Origin: Azospirillum sp. SYSU D00513
GTDB lineage: Bacteria > Pseudomonadota > Alphaproteobacteria > Azospirillales > Azospirillaceae
NCBI RefSeq assembly: GCF_017356015.1
Contig: NZ_JAFIQV010000021.1
Location: 49,021 to 113,020 of the forward strand
Direction: 5' to 3'
Length of the DNA stretch: 64,000 nucleotides
The translations under genes and the position numbers were made by a program. How positions within the stretch are numbered: position 1 is the stretch's first letter; each line of letters begins with the position of its first letter. Shown piece after piece: positions 10,323-18,451 of this stretch. The notes under the pieces were generated by a model that had not been told where the DNA came from, ran no database searches, and was given only the letters and a program-made list of their open reading frames with translations.

Positions 10323-10422
10323 GTCCTCGGCCCGCCGGGGCCTGCGTGGCGAGGTGCGGTGCAACGGCCGGGGCGTTCCGCCGGTTGGCAGCGTCAGGAC
10401 TGACGACAGGAACTGGCGCAAC

Positions 10423-11475
10423 ATGACCACCTCATCATCCAGGGTCGCTCTGGTCGCGGGGGCCGGCGGCATCATCGGCCATGCGGTCTGCCACGAGCTG
10501 AAGGCGCAGGGCTGGCGGGTGCGGGCGCTGGCGCGCCGCGCGCTTGCGGGCTTCGAGTCCGTGACGGCGGACCTCACCGACGCCGAGGCCACGGCGCGGG
10601 CTCTGGCCACCGCGCGGGATACCACCCACGTCTTCTACGCGGCGCTGAGCCCCGACCCGGACCTCGCCACCGAGGCCGAGCGCAACGGGCGGATGCTTGG
10701 CAACCTGCTGGATGGGCTGGAGTCGAACGGCGCGCCTCTGCGGCGGGTCGTGATCTACCAGGGCTTCAAGATCTACGGCATCCATCTCGGCGCCAAGGTG
10801 CCGACGCCTGCCCGCGAAAGCGACCCGCCGCACATGCCGCCGAACCTCTATCTGGCGCAGGAGGCGCAGCTCCGGCTGCGGGCGGAGCGCAGCCCCTGGG
10901 ATTACGTGGCCCTGCGGCCGGACGTGGTGGTCGGGGACGTGCACGGCAACCCGATGAACATCGCGCTGGTCGTCGGCGTCTTTGCCGAAATCTCACGCGC
11001 GCTCGGCATCCCGATGCGCTTTCCCGGCACCGACCGCGCCTACGCCCAGCTCGTGCAGTTCACCGACTCCGGCCTGCTGGCGCGGGCGAGCGCCTGGGCG
11101 GCGGAGAGCGGACGGGCGGGTGGCGAGGCCTTCAACGTCACCAACGGCGACGTCTTCCGCTGGGAGCGGATGTGGGCCGACGCGGCCGCCCACCTGGATT
11201 TACGGACGGCCTCGCCGGTGCCGCTGACGCTGGCCCGCCACATGGCCGACAAGGGACCGTTATGGCGCGGCCTCGCCGAGGCGAAGGGGCTGGTGCAGCC
11301 CGACCTCTCGGCGCTCGTCGGCTGGGGTTTCGGCGACTTCATCTTCCACACGGAGACCGACGTGATCTCCGACGTGAACAAGATCAACCGCTTCGGGTTC
11401 ACGGAACGGCTGGATTCGACCCAGTCACTCCTCACGGCCCTCGACAGCCTCAAGCGGCAGGATATCCTTCCCTGA
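10423..11475 (+). CDS. SDR-family NAD-dependent reductase, PRISE-like
   Basis: 350 residues. The N-terminal nucleotide-binding loop reads VALVAGAGGIIGHAV. The overall pattern follows the extended SDR group of progesterone 5-beta-reductase/iridoid synthase-like enzymes: 'YQGFKIYG', 'LYLAQEAQL' in the active-site region where plant members have a Tyr motif, and 'FNVTNGDVFRWERMW' near residue 240. These enzymes reduce enones with NAD(P)H; the natural bacterial substrate is unknown. The start is the ATG matching the first beta strand. It stands alone after the norR terminator. Confidence 0.85.
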   Translation: MTTSSSRVALVAGAGGIIGHAVCHELKAQGWRVRALARRALAGFESVTADLTDAEATARALATARDTTHVFYAALSPDPDLATEAERNGRMLGNLLDGLESNGAPLRRVVIYQGFKIYGIHLGAKVPTPARESDPPHMPPNLYLAQEAQLRLRAERSPWDYVALRPDVVVGDVHGNPMNIALVVGVFAEISRALGIPMRFPGTDRAYAQLVQFTDSGLLARASAWAAESGRAGGEAFNVTNGDVFRWERMWADAAAHLDLRTASPVPLTLARHMADKGPLWRGLAEAKGLVQPDLSALVGWGFGDFIFHTETDVISDVNKINRFGFTERLDSTQSLLTALDSLKRQDILP

Positions 11476-11698
11476 TGCCGACTGACGCTCGGACGGGCCG
11501 GTCCGCCGGCCGGTCTGTCATGCGCCTGGGGGCAGAGCCGCCATGGTCCCGGCATTCGTGTTTCAGAGCCGGATCTTACGGATCAGGGAAATCAGGGCCG
11601 GGAGGGGCATCGGGCGTAATCACCCGCCCGCCGCTTGGAAAAGCCTGTGCAAGCATGCATCTGAAGTGCGGTCTGCATGATTTTGCCGGGAGAGCGCC

Positions 11699-11872
11699 GT
11701 GGTGAGGAAATTTGGTTTCGTCTTTTATACGGGTGTCCTCCTTCTGGCGGTTTATCTGTTCATCGCCGGCAATATTCTCATGATCGGGGGACGGTCGGAG
11801 GAATGGGTGGTCCATGCCGTCGGCTTCCTGGTCGCGGCGCTTCTCGCCTACGCGATCCGGCCCCGCTCCTGA
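11699..11872 (+). CDS. Small two-helix membrane protein
   Basis: A 57-residue ORF starting at GTG with GGGAG 7 bases upstream; an adjacent GTG three bases later is an alternative start. The translation begins MVRKFGFVFYTGVLLL and holds two hydrophobic helices (about residues 6-28 and 38-52) separated by 'GGRSEEW', ending in Arg-Pro-Arg-Ser. The positive N-terminus, hydrophobic spacing and good ribosome-binding site support a real gene. No function can be assigned. It stands alone in a 600-base gap between the SDR gene and the cold-shock gene. Confidence 0.6.
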   Translation: MVRKFGFVFYTGVLLLAVYLFIAGNILMIGGRSEEWVVHAVGFLVAALLAYAIRPRS

Positions 11873-12033
11873 CCCGCCGCCGGCCCGGCCGTAAGCCGCC
11901 AAGGGGTGGCTGAGCGAGTTTCCGCTTGTGCGGCGCGGGCGGCATCCCCACTTAAGACTGGTCGAGGTTGCTCTGGGCTACGCTACTCCGGTCTCCGCAA
12001 GGGGGTCGGGTCTCTTCCCGAAGTGAGTTTGAT

Positions 12034-12060
12034 GCCCCTGGCGCATGTTGCGCAGGGGGC
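12034..12060 (+). promoter_or_regulatory. Hairpin in the cold-shock mRNA leader
   Basis: GCCCCTGGCGC and GCGCAGGGGGC can pair around an ATGTT loop just before the ribosome-binding site (GAAAGGGA) of the cold-shock gene. Cold-shock mRNAs often have long structured leaders that change folding with temperature. That this one does so is inference. Confidence 0.4.
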
Positions 12061-12083
12061 AACGCCAGAAAGGGAACAGACCC

Positions 12084-12293
12084 ATGGCCAACGGTACCGT
12101 GAAGTGGTTCAATTCGACCAAGGGCTTCGGCTTCATCCAGCCGGATGACGGCACCGCCGACGTCTTCGTCCACATTTCCGCCGTCGAGCGCGCCGGTCTC
12201 GGCAACCTCAACGAGGGGCAGCAGGTTTCCTTCGAAGCCGTCCGCGACCCGCGTCGCGGCAAGGTGTCCGCCGAGAACCTGCGCGCTCTCTGA
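12084..12293 (+). CDS. Cold-shock domain protein (CspA family)
   Basis: 69 residues, a single cold-shock domain. RNP1 (KGFGFIQ) and RNP2 (DVFVHISAV) nucleic-acid-binding motifs are intact, and the start [10 protein letters not shown] is typical. Such proteins bind single-stranded RNA or DNA and act as RNA chaperones in the cytoplasm. It is preceded by a leader with a hairpin and followed by a good intrinsic terminator, so it is probably a single-gene transcript. Whether it responds to cold or to other stress cannot be told. Confidence 0.95.
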   Translation: MANGTVKWFNSTKGFGFIQPDDGTADVFVHISAVERAGLGNLNEGQQVSFEAVRDPRRGKVSAENLRAL

Positions 12294-12316
12294 GCGACGC
12301 GGAACACGGCAGTGCG

Positions 12317-12343
12317 AAAGGGCGGCGTCAGCCGCCCTTTTTT
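12317..12343 (+). terminator. Intrinsic terminator of the cold-shock gene
   Basis: AAAGGGCGGC, a 4-base loop (GTCA) and GCCGCCCTTTTTT form a stem running into a T tract, 24 bases after the stop codon. Confidence 0.9.
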
Positions 12344-12400
12344 GTTTCCGCCATCCGGTTCGCGCCCGGCCCGAACCGGGCCACATCGAGGAGGAAGCCG

Positions 12401-12604
12401 ATGGATCTCGTTGAAAAGCTGCCGGCGATGACCGACGTCGCCCTGTCGAACCTGCAGGACAACGCCACGCGCCTGTCCAAATCCGGGACGGTCAAGCAGA
12501 AGGCGGCGGCCGAAGCGCTGTTGCCGGCCGTCCAGGCCGAAATCACGTCACGCATTGTCCCAAAGCCGGTCCGTGCACCGCGCGCCAAGAAGAAGGCGCC
12601 GTGA
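12401..12604 (+). CDS. Small basic-tailed protein, unknown
   Basis: 67 residues with a strong ribosome-binding site (GAGGAGGAAG). The body is predicted helical (MTDVALSNLQDNATRLSKSG) and the C-terminus is strongly basic (RAPRAKKKAP), which could suit nucleic-acid binding. I do not recognise the family. It is the first of a series of small same-strand genes running to 14145; 31 bases separate it from the next. Confidence 0.65.
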   Translation: MDLVEKLPAMTDVALSNLQDNATRLSKSGTVKQKAAAEALLPAVQAEITSRIVPKPVRAPRAKKKAP

Positions 12605-12635
12605 GCGGGCTTGCTGTCCGGTTGGAGGAAAGCCC

Positions 12636-12974
12636 ATGACCCATCACAAGTTCGACGTCGGCCAGTTCGTCCGCGTGTCGCCGGGACGGCTGGAGCGGGT
12701 CGCACCCGAAGGCGAGTACCGGATCGAGCGGCAGATGCCCTTCGAGGACGGCGAGTTCAAATACCGCCTGAAGCCGATGGAGGGCGGGCCGGAACGGGTC
12801 GTCCGTGAAAGCCAGATCGGCAACCGGGCCTCGGTCGAGACCCTGGCCCAGTCGTTGTACGAGGCGGGATCGGCGACCGGCGTGCCGTGGGCGAGGCGCG
12901 ACCGCTCCGTCCGCGATGCCTGGGTCGCCGCCGCCGAACAGGAACTCCGCCAAAGGGCCGCCCGGCAGCCCTGA
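12636..12974 (+). CDS. Small orphan protein, unknown
   Basis: 112 residues; the ATG at 12636 is chosen for its ribosome-binding site (GGAGGAAA). The N-terminal half looks like a small beta-rich domain (FDVGQFVRVSPG, YRIERQMPFEDGEFKYRLK) of the kind that binds another protein or RNA, and the C-terminal half is helical and basic. No membrane or signal segment. No family is recognised. Probably co-transcribed with the gene before it. Confidence 0.7.
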   Translation: MTHHKFDVGQFVRVSPGRLERVAPEGEYRIERQMPFEDGEFKYRLKPMEGGPERVVRESQIGNRASVETLAQSLYEAGSATGVPWARRDRSVRDAWVAAAEQELRQRAARQP

Positions 12975-12997
12975 ACGCGAACGTTTCCTTTTCCGAT

Positions 12998-13023
12998 GGG
13001 CCTGCCTTCGCGAGGGCAGGCCC
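12998..13023 (+). terminator. Hairpin after the 112-aa gene
   Basis: GGGCCTGCC and GGCAGGCCC form a perfect 9-bp stem with an 8-base loop, 24 bases past the stop at 12974. No T tract follows, so termination may need Rho. Confidence 0.5.
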
Positions 13024-13236
13024 GCTCGGCTGACCGCTCACTCGATAGTTGCGCCAAATAATCGGGCGCGACATTTCAAACTTTATTTCTCCCGTTGGCG
13101 TGAAGCCCGTTGGTTATTTCTGGAAGCGCCATATTTCTTGTTGGGAGCCGCCTTAAAACTCAGGGGCCATGTCCCCTCCTCCAGGCCGCCATCGAGGCAG
13201 GCTGTCACGGCGGAATCCGAATTGGAGGCGACCGCG

Positions 13237-13458
13237 ATGTCGGTTCATGCCTACGACTTCACCGCCGATCTGCACAATTCCGGTTCGAAGAACGCCGATG
13301 TCGGGAACGACGCCTGGATGGTGGTCGATCTCGCCACCGGCGACGTCGCCTTCCTGAACGGGGCGGCACAGCGGAATCTCAGCGTGGATGAGGCGGACGA
13401 CATGGCCGCCCTCCTGAACAGGGTTGCCGCGAGCCGCCCTCCCGCAAGGAAAGGATGA
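13237..13458 (+). CDS. Small acidic orphan protein
   Basis: 73 residues with a good ribosome-binding site (TTGGAGGCG). An N-terminal 'AYDFTADLHNSGSKNADVGNDAWMVVDLATGDVAFLNG' region looks like a compact beta-rich fold, followed by an acidic helix. No signal peptide or membrane segment. No family recognised. An AT-richer stretch at 13040-13236 precedes it and probably holds the promoter. Only seven bases separate it from the next gene. Confidence 0.6.
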   Translation: MSVHAYDFTADLHNSGSKNADVGNDAWMVVDLATGDVAFLNGAAQRNLSVDEADDMAALLNRVAASRPPARKG

Positions 13459-13465
13459 CACGGCC

Positions 13466-13705
13466 ATGATAACCCCCATGACGAGCGTCGCCGGGCTGGT
13501 GCCGCAGGGTGCCGACCGCCTGCGCGAACAATTGCGCTGGGCCGCCGCCGAGCGGCGCTGGCAGGAACCGGCCTCCAAGGGGCACGTCTTTCCGGTCCCT
13601 CCGCCCATCGGGCAAGGGGCGCTGCGGCGCGGCGCCCAACTCACCCGCTTCACCCACGCCCATGGAACAGCCGGCGGGGCGGCCAGCGGCGGCGGTGCCT
13701 TCTGA
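13466..13705 (+). CDS. Small orphan protein, unknown
   Basis: 79 residues from the ATG at 13466, preceded by AAAGGAT. The N-terminal half is helical with several Arg and Trp residues (REQLRWAAAERRW) and the C-terminal half is Gly/Ala-rich (HGTAGGAASGGGAF) and likely disordered. No family recognised. It closely follows the 73-residue gene and is likely in the same transcript. A GC-rich palindrome at about 13730-13758 follows without a T tract. Confidence 0.5.
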   Translation: MITPMTSVAGLVPQGADRLREQLRWAAAERRWQEPASKGHVFPVPPPIGQGALRRGAQLTRFTHAHGTAGGAASGGGAF

Positions 13706-13777
13706 GGCGGTGCCTTCTGATCAACGCAGGCGGCACCGGCGGTCCGGTGCCGGTGCCGCAAGAAAAGGCAGGCTTCA

Positions 13778-13942
13778 ATGACGATGTTTTCAAGGGCTCT
13801 CGCGATCGCGGTGGCGCTCGCTCTGTCCGGCTGCGCTGGAACGGGCGAGGACGTCGCGGCGGAGCCGACCGCGATGGTCGGCGATCCCAACGGGCATGTG
13901 ACGGCGCCGGTTCTCCTGGCGCCGCTCGGCGGGATCTTCTAG
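13778..13942 (+). CDS. Very small lipoprotein
   Basis: 54 residues: MTMFSRALAIAVALALSGC is a lipoprotein signal peptide with lipobox LSGC (Cys19), and the mature protein is only about 36 residues. The start ATG has AAGG 10 bases upstream. No family recognised; tiny lipoproteins of this kind include entericidin-like and envelope-stress peptides, but no specific match is claimed. It lies 5 bases before the next small gene. Confidence 0.6.
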   Translation: MTMFSRALAIAVALALSGCAGTGEDVAAEPTAMVGDPNGHVTAPVLLAPLGGIF

Positions 13943-13947
13943 GCACC

Positions 13948-14145
13948 ATGATCGACGCCGAACTGCTGCGCCGCTATGAGGCGGCCTTCGGCACGACCTT
14001 CAACGCGGCACTTTGGGAACGGCGGCCCGGCGACACGGTGAACGGCATGATGCGGGCAGCGCTCGCCGGCGGTGGTCCCCCGGTGACCGACGCCCTCATC
14101 GCCGCGGAGCTTCAGGGGCGGATCGCGCCGCCGGAGTCCTCCTGA
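13948..14145 (+). CDS. Small helical protein, unknown
   Basis: 65 residues starting at ATG five bases after the lipoprotein stop, so translation may be coupled. Sequence blocks 'MIDAELLRRYEAAFGTTF' and 'VTDALIAAELQGRI' suggest a small all-helical soluble protein. No family recognised. Confidence 0.5.
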   Translation: MIDAELLRRYEAAFGTTFNAALWERRPGDTVNGMMRAALAGGGPPVTDALIAAELQGRIAPPESS

Positions 14146-14216
14146 CCGGCTTCCTTGCGCTTGGGTCCGGGCGTCCTCATGTCCTGTTCTCGAAACAAGA
14201 GAAAGGGGAGGGCGGC

Positions 14217-14765
14217 ATGGCCGGCGATGCGGAGAAGGGCGGCGCGGAGAAGAAGGTGCATGAGCTGGACGCGGACACGCTGGCCTTCGTCGGCAAGGTG
14301 TTCCACTACACGCGCTCGGGCTCCGCGCCCGAACTGACCGACCTGCTGGACCAGGGGCTGCCGCCGAACCTCCGCAACGAGAAGGGCGACAGCCTCCTGA
14401 TGCTGGCGAGCTATCATGGCCATGCCGACGTGTGCCGGGCGCTGCTGGACCATGGTGCCGATCCGGAGTTGGCGAACGACCGGGGCCAGACGCCGCTCGC
14501 CGGGGCTGCCTTCAAGGGCGATGCCGAGGTGGTGCGGCTGCTTCTGGATCATGGGGCGAAGGTGGACGGCTGCGGCCCGGACGGGCGCACGGCCCTGATG
14601 GTCGCCGCCATGTTCAACCGCGCCGACATCGTCGAATTGCTGCTGGAGCGCGGTGCGGACCCCACCGCGCGCGATGCTGGCGGCAACAGCGCGATCGATG
14701 CCGCCAACGTCATGGGCGCCACCGACACGCCGGAGCTTCTCCTGCGCGCCGTCCAGGCGCGCTGA
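14217..14765 (+). CDS. Ankyrin-repeat protein
   Basis: 182 residues with about four ankyrin repeats from residue 30 (for example GDSLLMLASYHGHADVCRAL, GQTPLAGAAFKGDAEVVRLL, GRTALMVAAMFNRADIVELL). No signal peptide is visible, so it is probably cytosolic. Ankyrin proteins bind partner proteins. In Pseudomonas an ankyrin protein (AnkB) encoded next to a catalase gene is needed for full catalase activity; here the gene also sits in a catalase locus, converging on the Fur-family gene 12 bases away. A similar role is inference. Confidence 0.9.
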   Translation: MAGDAEKGGAEKKVHELDADTLAFVGKVFHYTRSGSAPELTDLLDQGLPPNLRNEKGDSLLMLASYHGHADVCRALLDHGADPELANDRGQTPLAGAAFKGDAEVVRLLLDHGAKVDGCGPDGRTALMVAAMFNRADIVELLLERGADPTARDAGGNSAIDAANVMGATDTPELLLRAVQAR

Positions 14766-14777
14766 TCGAGATACGCG

Positions 14778-15215
14778 CTACTCCTGTGCTGGTCGGGCGC
14801 CGGCCTTCAGCCGGATCAGCACGTCCACGCGTCCGGGCGTGACGCCGCCCAGCTGTTCCACCAGCGCCCGGACGGCCGGATCGCCCTCGTCGAAGTGATG
14901 GAGCTGTCCCGTCTCCTCGCAATAGAGATGGCAGTTGTGGGTCACGTTGGTGTCGAACCAGCTGCGCTCGGCGTCCACCACGATTTCCCGCAGCAGCCCA
15001 TGTTCGGCCAGCGCGTGCAGGGTGTTGTAGACGGTGGCGCGCACCACGGCGATGCCAGAGGCGCGCGCCTCGCGGTAGAGCCCGTCCGCCGTGACGTGCC
15101 GGTCGCCGGCCCCGAACAGAAGCGACAGGAGCGCCAGCCGCTGGTCGGTCACCCGCAGCCCGGCGGCATGGAGCAGCCCGGCGATGGGAGGGTCGGATTT
15201 GCGCCCGTGCGGCAT
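14778..15215 (-). CDS. Fur-family regulator, Irr/PerR-like
   Basis: 145 residues with an N-terminal winged helix (RVTDQRLALLSLL, then VVRATVYNTLHALAEHGLL) and a C-terminal metal-binding dimer domain. The segment 'RSWFDTNVTHNCHLYC' resembles the Irr/PerR region; the first Cys of the usual CxxC structural zinc site remains but the second is Thr, as in Irr proteins. The Irr haem motif is not visible. It is divergent from catalase, whose promoter holds a palindrome matching both the alphaproteobacterial ICE box and the PerR box, so it very likely controls that gene. Sensing of iron or haem versus peroxide is undecided. Start ATG with GGGAG. Confidence 0.88.
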   Translation of the reverse strand: MPHGRKSDPPIAGLLHAAGLRVTDQRLALLSLLFGAGDRHVTADGLYREARASGIAVVRATVYNTLHALAEHGLLREIVVDAERSWFDTNVTHNCHLYCEETGQLHHFDEGDPAVRALVEQLGGVTPGRVDVLIRLKAGARPAQE

Positions 15216-15274
15216 GGGATCTCCCGCTTTCGCTGGTTCGGGTCCGTTCCGGTGGTTGCCCCTCAGTTAAGCTT

Positions 15275-15324
15275 TTGCTAGTTATATAAGCAAGTGATGT
15301 TTCGGATAGTTCGCATTCGAAACA
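15275..15324. promoter_or_regulatory. Two inverted repeats before the Fur-family gene
   Basis: TTGCT-N9-AGCAA (15275-15293) and TGTTTCG-N13-CGAAACA (15298-15324) lie in the 430-base gap between the divergent regulator and catalase genes, nearer the regulator. On the minus strand a TATA-rich stretch inside the first could be the -10 of the regulator promoter. They may mediate autoregulation (inference). Confidence 0.35.
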
Positions 15325-15441
15325 GCAAGTGCGGCAGGACGGCGCGCTGGCGCGCGCCCTTGCCTCGGCCGGGTGCCTCGGACGGGTGCCTCGGGTGGGC
15401 ACTTCGGAGATGGCAATTCCGGATGGGCCGGCGATCCGGCC

Positions 15442-15470
15442 TTGACAGGCAAAGTTTAGAATTATTCTAA
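15442..15470 (+). promoter_or_regulatory. Catalase promoter with Irr/PerR operator
   Basis: A perfect TTGACA -35 element at 15442-15447 is followed, after a 17-base spacer, by TTCTAA (15465-15470) as -10. Covering the -10 is the perfect 7-1-7 palindrome TTAGAAT-T-ATTCTAA at 15456-15470. This fits the PerR box pattern and the ICE-box core TTAGAA-N3-TTCTAA of alphaproteobacterial Irr. A repressor bound here would block polymerase. The transcript would have a leader of about 170 bases before the catalase start at 15647. Confidence 0.8.
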
Positions 15471-15646
15471 TTAGGTGCGGGCCGTGGTTCCGGAAGGGCA
15501 TCTTCCCTGAGCCACGGCACGGCGGAGGACTCCTACGCGTGCCCAAGGGCCGACAGCCGGAGATGCATTTCCGGGGCCTTCATCTGTTGCAGGTTCCGGG
15601 TCGTATGCCGCTCCCGGCATCGCCAAAAACCTCAAGGGAGAAAGCG

Positions 15647-17383
15647 ATGGACAAGACCAACGAGACCCGCCCGGGCGAGGCTGCGGCGCCGAGAGCGTCA
15701 GACGGCATCCTGACCAACCGTCAGGGCCACCCGATCACCAACAACCAGTCCCAGCGCACCGTCGGCAGCCGCGGTCCGGCCACGCTGGAGAACTACCAGT
15801 TCCTCGAGAAGATCACCCATTTCGACCGCGAGCGCATCCCGGAGCGCGTGGTGCACGCCCGCGGCTTCGTCTGCTACGGCGAGTTCGAGGCGACCGGCAA
15901 GATCGGCGACGAGCCGGCCTCCAAATACACCCGCGCCAAGCTGTTCCAGGAGCCCGGCAAGAAGACGCCGCTCGCCATCCGCTTCTCCACCGTCATCGGC
16001 GGCCGCGACTCCTCCGAGGCCGCCCGCGACCCGCGCGGCTTCGCGGTGAAGTTCTACACCGAGGACGGCAACTGGGACCTCGTCGGCAACAACCTCGCGA
16101 TCTTCTTCATCCGCGATGCCATCAAGTTCCCGGACGTGATCCATTCGCTGAAGCCCGATCCGGTGACCTTCCGCCAGGAGCCGAACCGCATCTTCGACTT
16201 CATGAGCCAGACGCCCGAATCCATGCACATGCTGACGCACCTGTTCAGCCCGCGCGGGATCCCGGCCAGCTACCGGCACATGGAGGGATTCGGCGTCAAC
16301 ACCTACAAGATGGTCAACGCCCAGGGCGAGACCGTCCTGGTCAAGTACCATTTCCACCCGCGCTGCGGCATCGCCAGCCTGACCGCCGCCGAGGCCGCCC
16401 GGGTGCAGGGCGAGGATCTGGGTTCCGCCTCCAAGGACCTCTACGAGGCCATCGAGCGCGGCGAACACCCGCAGTGGGACATGTACGTCCAGATCATGGA
16501 GGACCATGACCACCCCGAACTGGACTGGGACCCGCTGGACGACACCAAGATCTGGCCGGAGAAGGACTTCCCCCTGCGCCATGTCGGCGTCATGACGCTG
16601 AACCGCAACGTGCAGGATCACTTCAACGAGAACGAACAGATCGCCATGGGCACCGGCGTGCTGGTGGACGGGCTGGACTTCTCGGACGACAAGATGCTGA
16701 TCGGCCGGACCTTCTCCTACTCCGACACGCAGCGCTACCGCGTCGGCACCAACTACCTCCAGCTGCCGATCAACCAGGCCAAGAACGCCCGCGTCGCCAC
16801 CAACCTCAACGGCGGCCAGATGTCCTTCTACCGCGACATGGCGCCGGGCCAGAACCCGCACATCAACTTCGAGCCGTCGATCCACAACGGCCTGAAGGAG
16901 GACCCGCGCGAGGAGCCGAACAACCCGCCGGAAATCCGCGGCCGGCTGACCCGCAGCGTGCTGGAGCGCCGCAACGACTATGTCCAGGCGCGCGGCCGCT
17001 ACAACACCATGATGGACTGGGAACGCGACGACCTCGTCCTCAACATGGGCACGCTGCTCGGCCAGTGCGAACGCGACGTCCAGGAACGCATGCTGTGGCA
17101 CCTGTTGCTCGTCCATGACGATTACGGCACCCGCGTGGGCAAGATGCTGAACATGACCGCCGACGACGTGAAGCACCTCCAGCCCCTGCCCAAGCAGGTG
17201 CTGACCGACGAGGACAAGCGCCGTCTCCAGAACCTCGGCAACAACGGCGACAAGATCGACCCGACCGTCTGGGGCCAGTGGACCAGCTCGGTGAAGAACT
17301 TCCAGGTCAAGGCCGAGGATGTGCTGGGCGGCATGCGCAAGCCGCTCGACACGAACCAGGGCCAGAGCAAGGCCGCCGAGTAA
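15647..17383 (+). CDS. Monofunctional haem catalase
   Basis: 578 residues from the ATG at 15647, chosen for its ribosome-binding site (AAGGGAG). It degrades hydrogen peroxide to water and oxygen. Catalytic His70 (RVVHARGF), Asn148 (VGNNLAIFF) and the proximal haem ligand Tyr358 ([12 protein letters not shown]) are present. The length sits between small-subunit (about 480-510) and large-subunit (about 700) catalases, with a longer C-terminal tail but no flavodoxin-like domain. No signal peptide is visible, so it is probably cytoplasmic. Expression is probably controlled by the divergent Fur-family regulator through the palindrome at 15456-15470. Confidence 0.95.
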   Translation: MDKTNETRPGEAAAPRASDGILTNRQGHPITNNQSQRTVGSRGPATLENYQFLEKITHFDRERIPERVVHARGFVCYGEFEATGKIGDEPASKYTRAKLFQEPGKKTPLAIRFSTVIGGRDSSEAARDPRGFAVKFYTEDGNWDLVGNNLAIFFIRDAIKFPDVIHSLKPDPVTFRQEPNRIFDFMSQTPESMHMLTHLFSPRGIPASYRHMEGFGVNTYKMVNAQGETVLVKYHFHPRCGIASLTAAEAARVQGEDLGSASKDLYEAIERGEHPQWDMYVQIMEDHDHPELDWDPLDDTKIWPEKDFPLRHVGVMTLNRNVQDHFNENEQIAMGTGVLVDGLDFSDDKMLIGRTFSYSDTQRYRVGTNYLQLPINQAKNARVATNLNGGQMSFYRDMAPGQNPHINFEPSIHNGLKEDPREEPNNPPEIRGRLTRSVLERRNDYVQARGRYNTMMDWERDDLVLNMGTLLGQCERDVQERMLWHLLLVHDDYGTRVGKMLNMTADDVKHLQPLPKQVLTDEDKRRLQNLGNNGDKIDPTVWGQWTSSVKNFQVKAEDVLGGMRKPLDTNQGQSKAAE

Positions 17384-17413
17384 GGCCGGCTTTCAGGGCC
17401 GGAGTTGAAGGGG

Positions 17414-17443
17414 AGGGGCGGCCAGCGGATGGCCGCCCCTTTT
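17414..17443 (+). terminator. Intrinsic terminator of catalase
   Basis: AGGGGCGGCC and GGCCGCCCCT form a perfect 10-bp stem with a 7-base loop, followed by TTT, 31 bases after the catalase stop. Confidence 0.8.
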
Positions 17444-17512
17444 CCTTTGGGGCAGCCGAGGAGGCGGGCCGCCCCATTGACTCCGGTGCCGCACGGGGGC
17501 AGCCTCCAGGCC

Positions 17513-18451
17513 ATGTCGCAGGCGTTGAAACTTGATCCTTCGTTGTTGCAGTTCCCGGCGGTGAGCCTCACCGCGGAAGAAAGGCAGGCCGTTCTCGACC
17601 GCCTCCACCTGCAGCGAGCGGAGCCTTGGATCGAGGATCTGGCGATCCGAGCGGAAGAGCGGCGCCGTCAGCAGGCAGAATCACAGCGAAATCTGCGCAC
17701 CGCCTTCGATCTTTTTCGCCGGGCAGCTGCCGGGGATGATGGTGACTTGGCGTCGGTGACGGCGAGCATCGTGTCCCGCCAGCGGGCTTTCGAAAAGGAG
17801 CTGCGCCCGGAGTTCAACGGCATCGCGGCGGCTTTGGCCAAAGCACGCAAGCTCGCCGAGCAGCGGAGCGCGGAGTTTCGGGCGGCCATCATTCCCTTGA
17901 TCGACCGGGGCTTGGAACTCGACGCGAACCGGGTGAGATACTTCCGGGATTCCGCCATTCAATTCCAGGCGCTGGGCTGCGAACAGGACGGCCATAGGAT
18001 CGCGGAAACCCTCTATGACGACGAGCTTCGCGTCCAGGCGGTCGCCGGCCTGTTCGATGATGCCTCGGCGGCACGCCGGCGCCGGCTCGTCGCCAGCCTC
18101 TGCCTGCTCGGGAAGGAACCAGCCAATTCACGGCTTCAACTGACTCCCGTCGGCGTGACTTCCTCCATCTGGATCATGCTTGCGGACGCCCCGACGGCCG
18201 TCATCCTGAAACGGAAGCGCGAAGCGGAACAGGATGCCCTCATCGCCGTCACGCTTGCCGAGTTCAAGCCGGTGCTGGGCGACGGGCTGGCGATCCTCTC
18301 CGGCGGGGCCGGCTGGTCCTTCCGGAACGGCCGGCTCGAAATCGGTCTCGGCCAGGGCGAGGACGTGGACTGGTCCCGCGCATTTTCGGAACGGCCTGCG
18401 GCCGAGGAACTGATCACTGGAGAGTTCGGCGAGGAAGCCGTTGAGTGGTGA
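17513..18451 (+). CDS. Unknown 312-aa partner of a MazF-type toxin
   Basis: 312 residues from the ATG at 17513. The N-terminal two thirds is charged and helical (for example 'AIRAEERRRQQAESQRNL'), with coiled-coil-like stretches. The C-terminal part is mixed and includes 'FRNGRLEIGLGQ' and a final acidic segment ending 'EEAVEW'. The gene overlaps the downstream MazF-type gene by 11 bases, the arrangement of an antitoxin before its toxin, but it is four times the usual antitoxin size. The tail resembles the toxin-binding tail of MazE, which ends in EVW; this similarity is short and is inference. No other family is recognised. Confidence 0.65.
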   Translation: MSQALKLDPSLLQFPAVSLTAEERQAVLDRLHLQRAEPWIEDLAIRAEERRRQQAESQRNLRTAFDLFRRAAAGDDGDLASVTASIVSRQRAFEKELRPEFNGIAAALAKARKLAEQRSAEFRAAIIPLIDRGLELDANRVRYFRDSAIQFQALGCEQDGHRIAETLYDDELRVQAVAGLFDDASAARRRRLVASLCLLGKEPANSRLQLTPVGVTSSIWIMLADAPTAVILKRKREAEQDALIAVTLAEFKPVLGDGLAILSGGAGWSFRNGRLEIGLGQGEDVDWSRAFSERPAAEELITGEFGEEAVEW

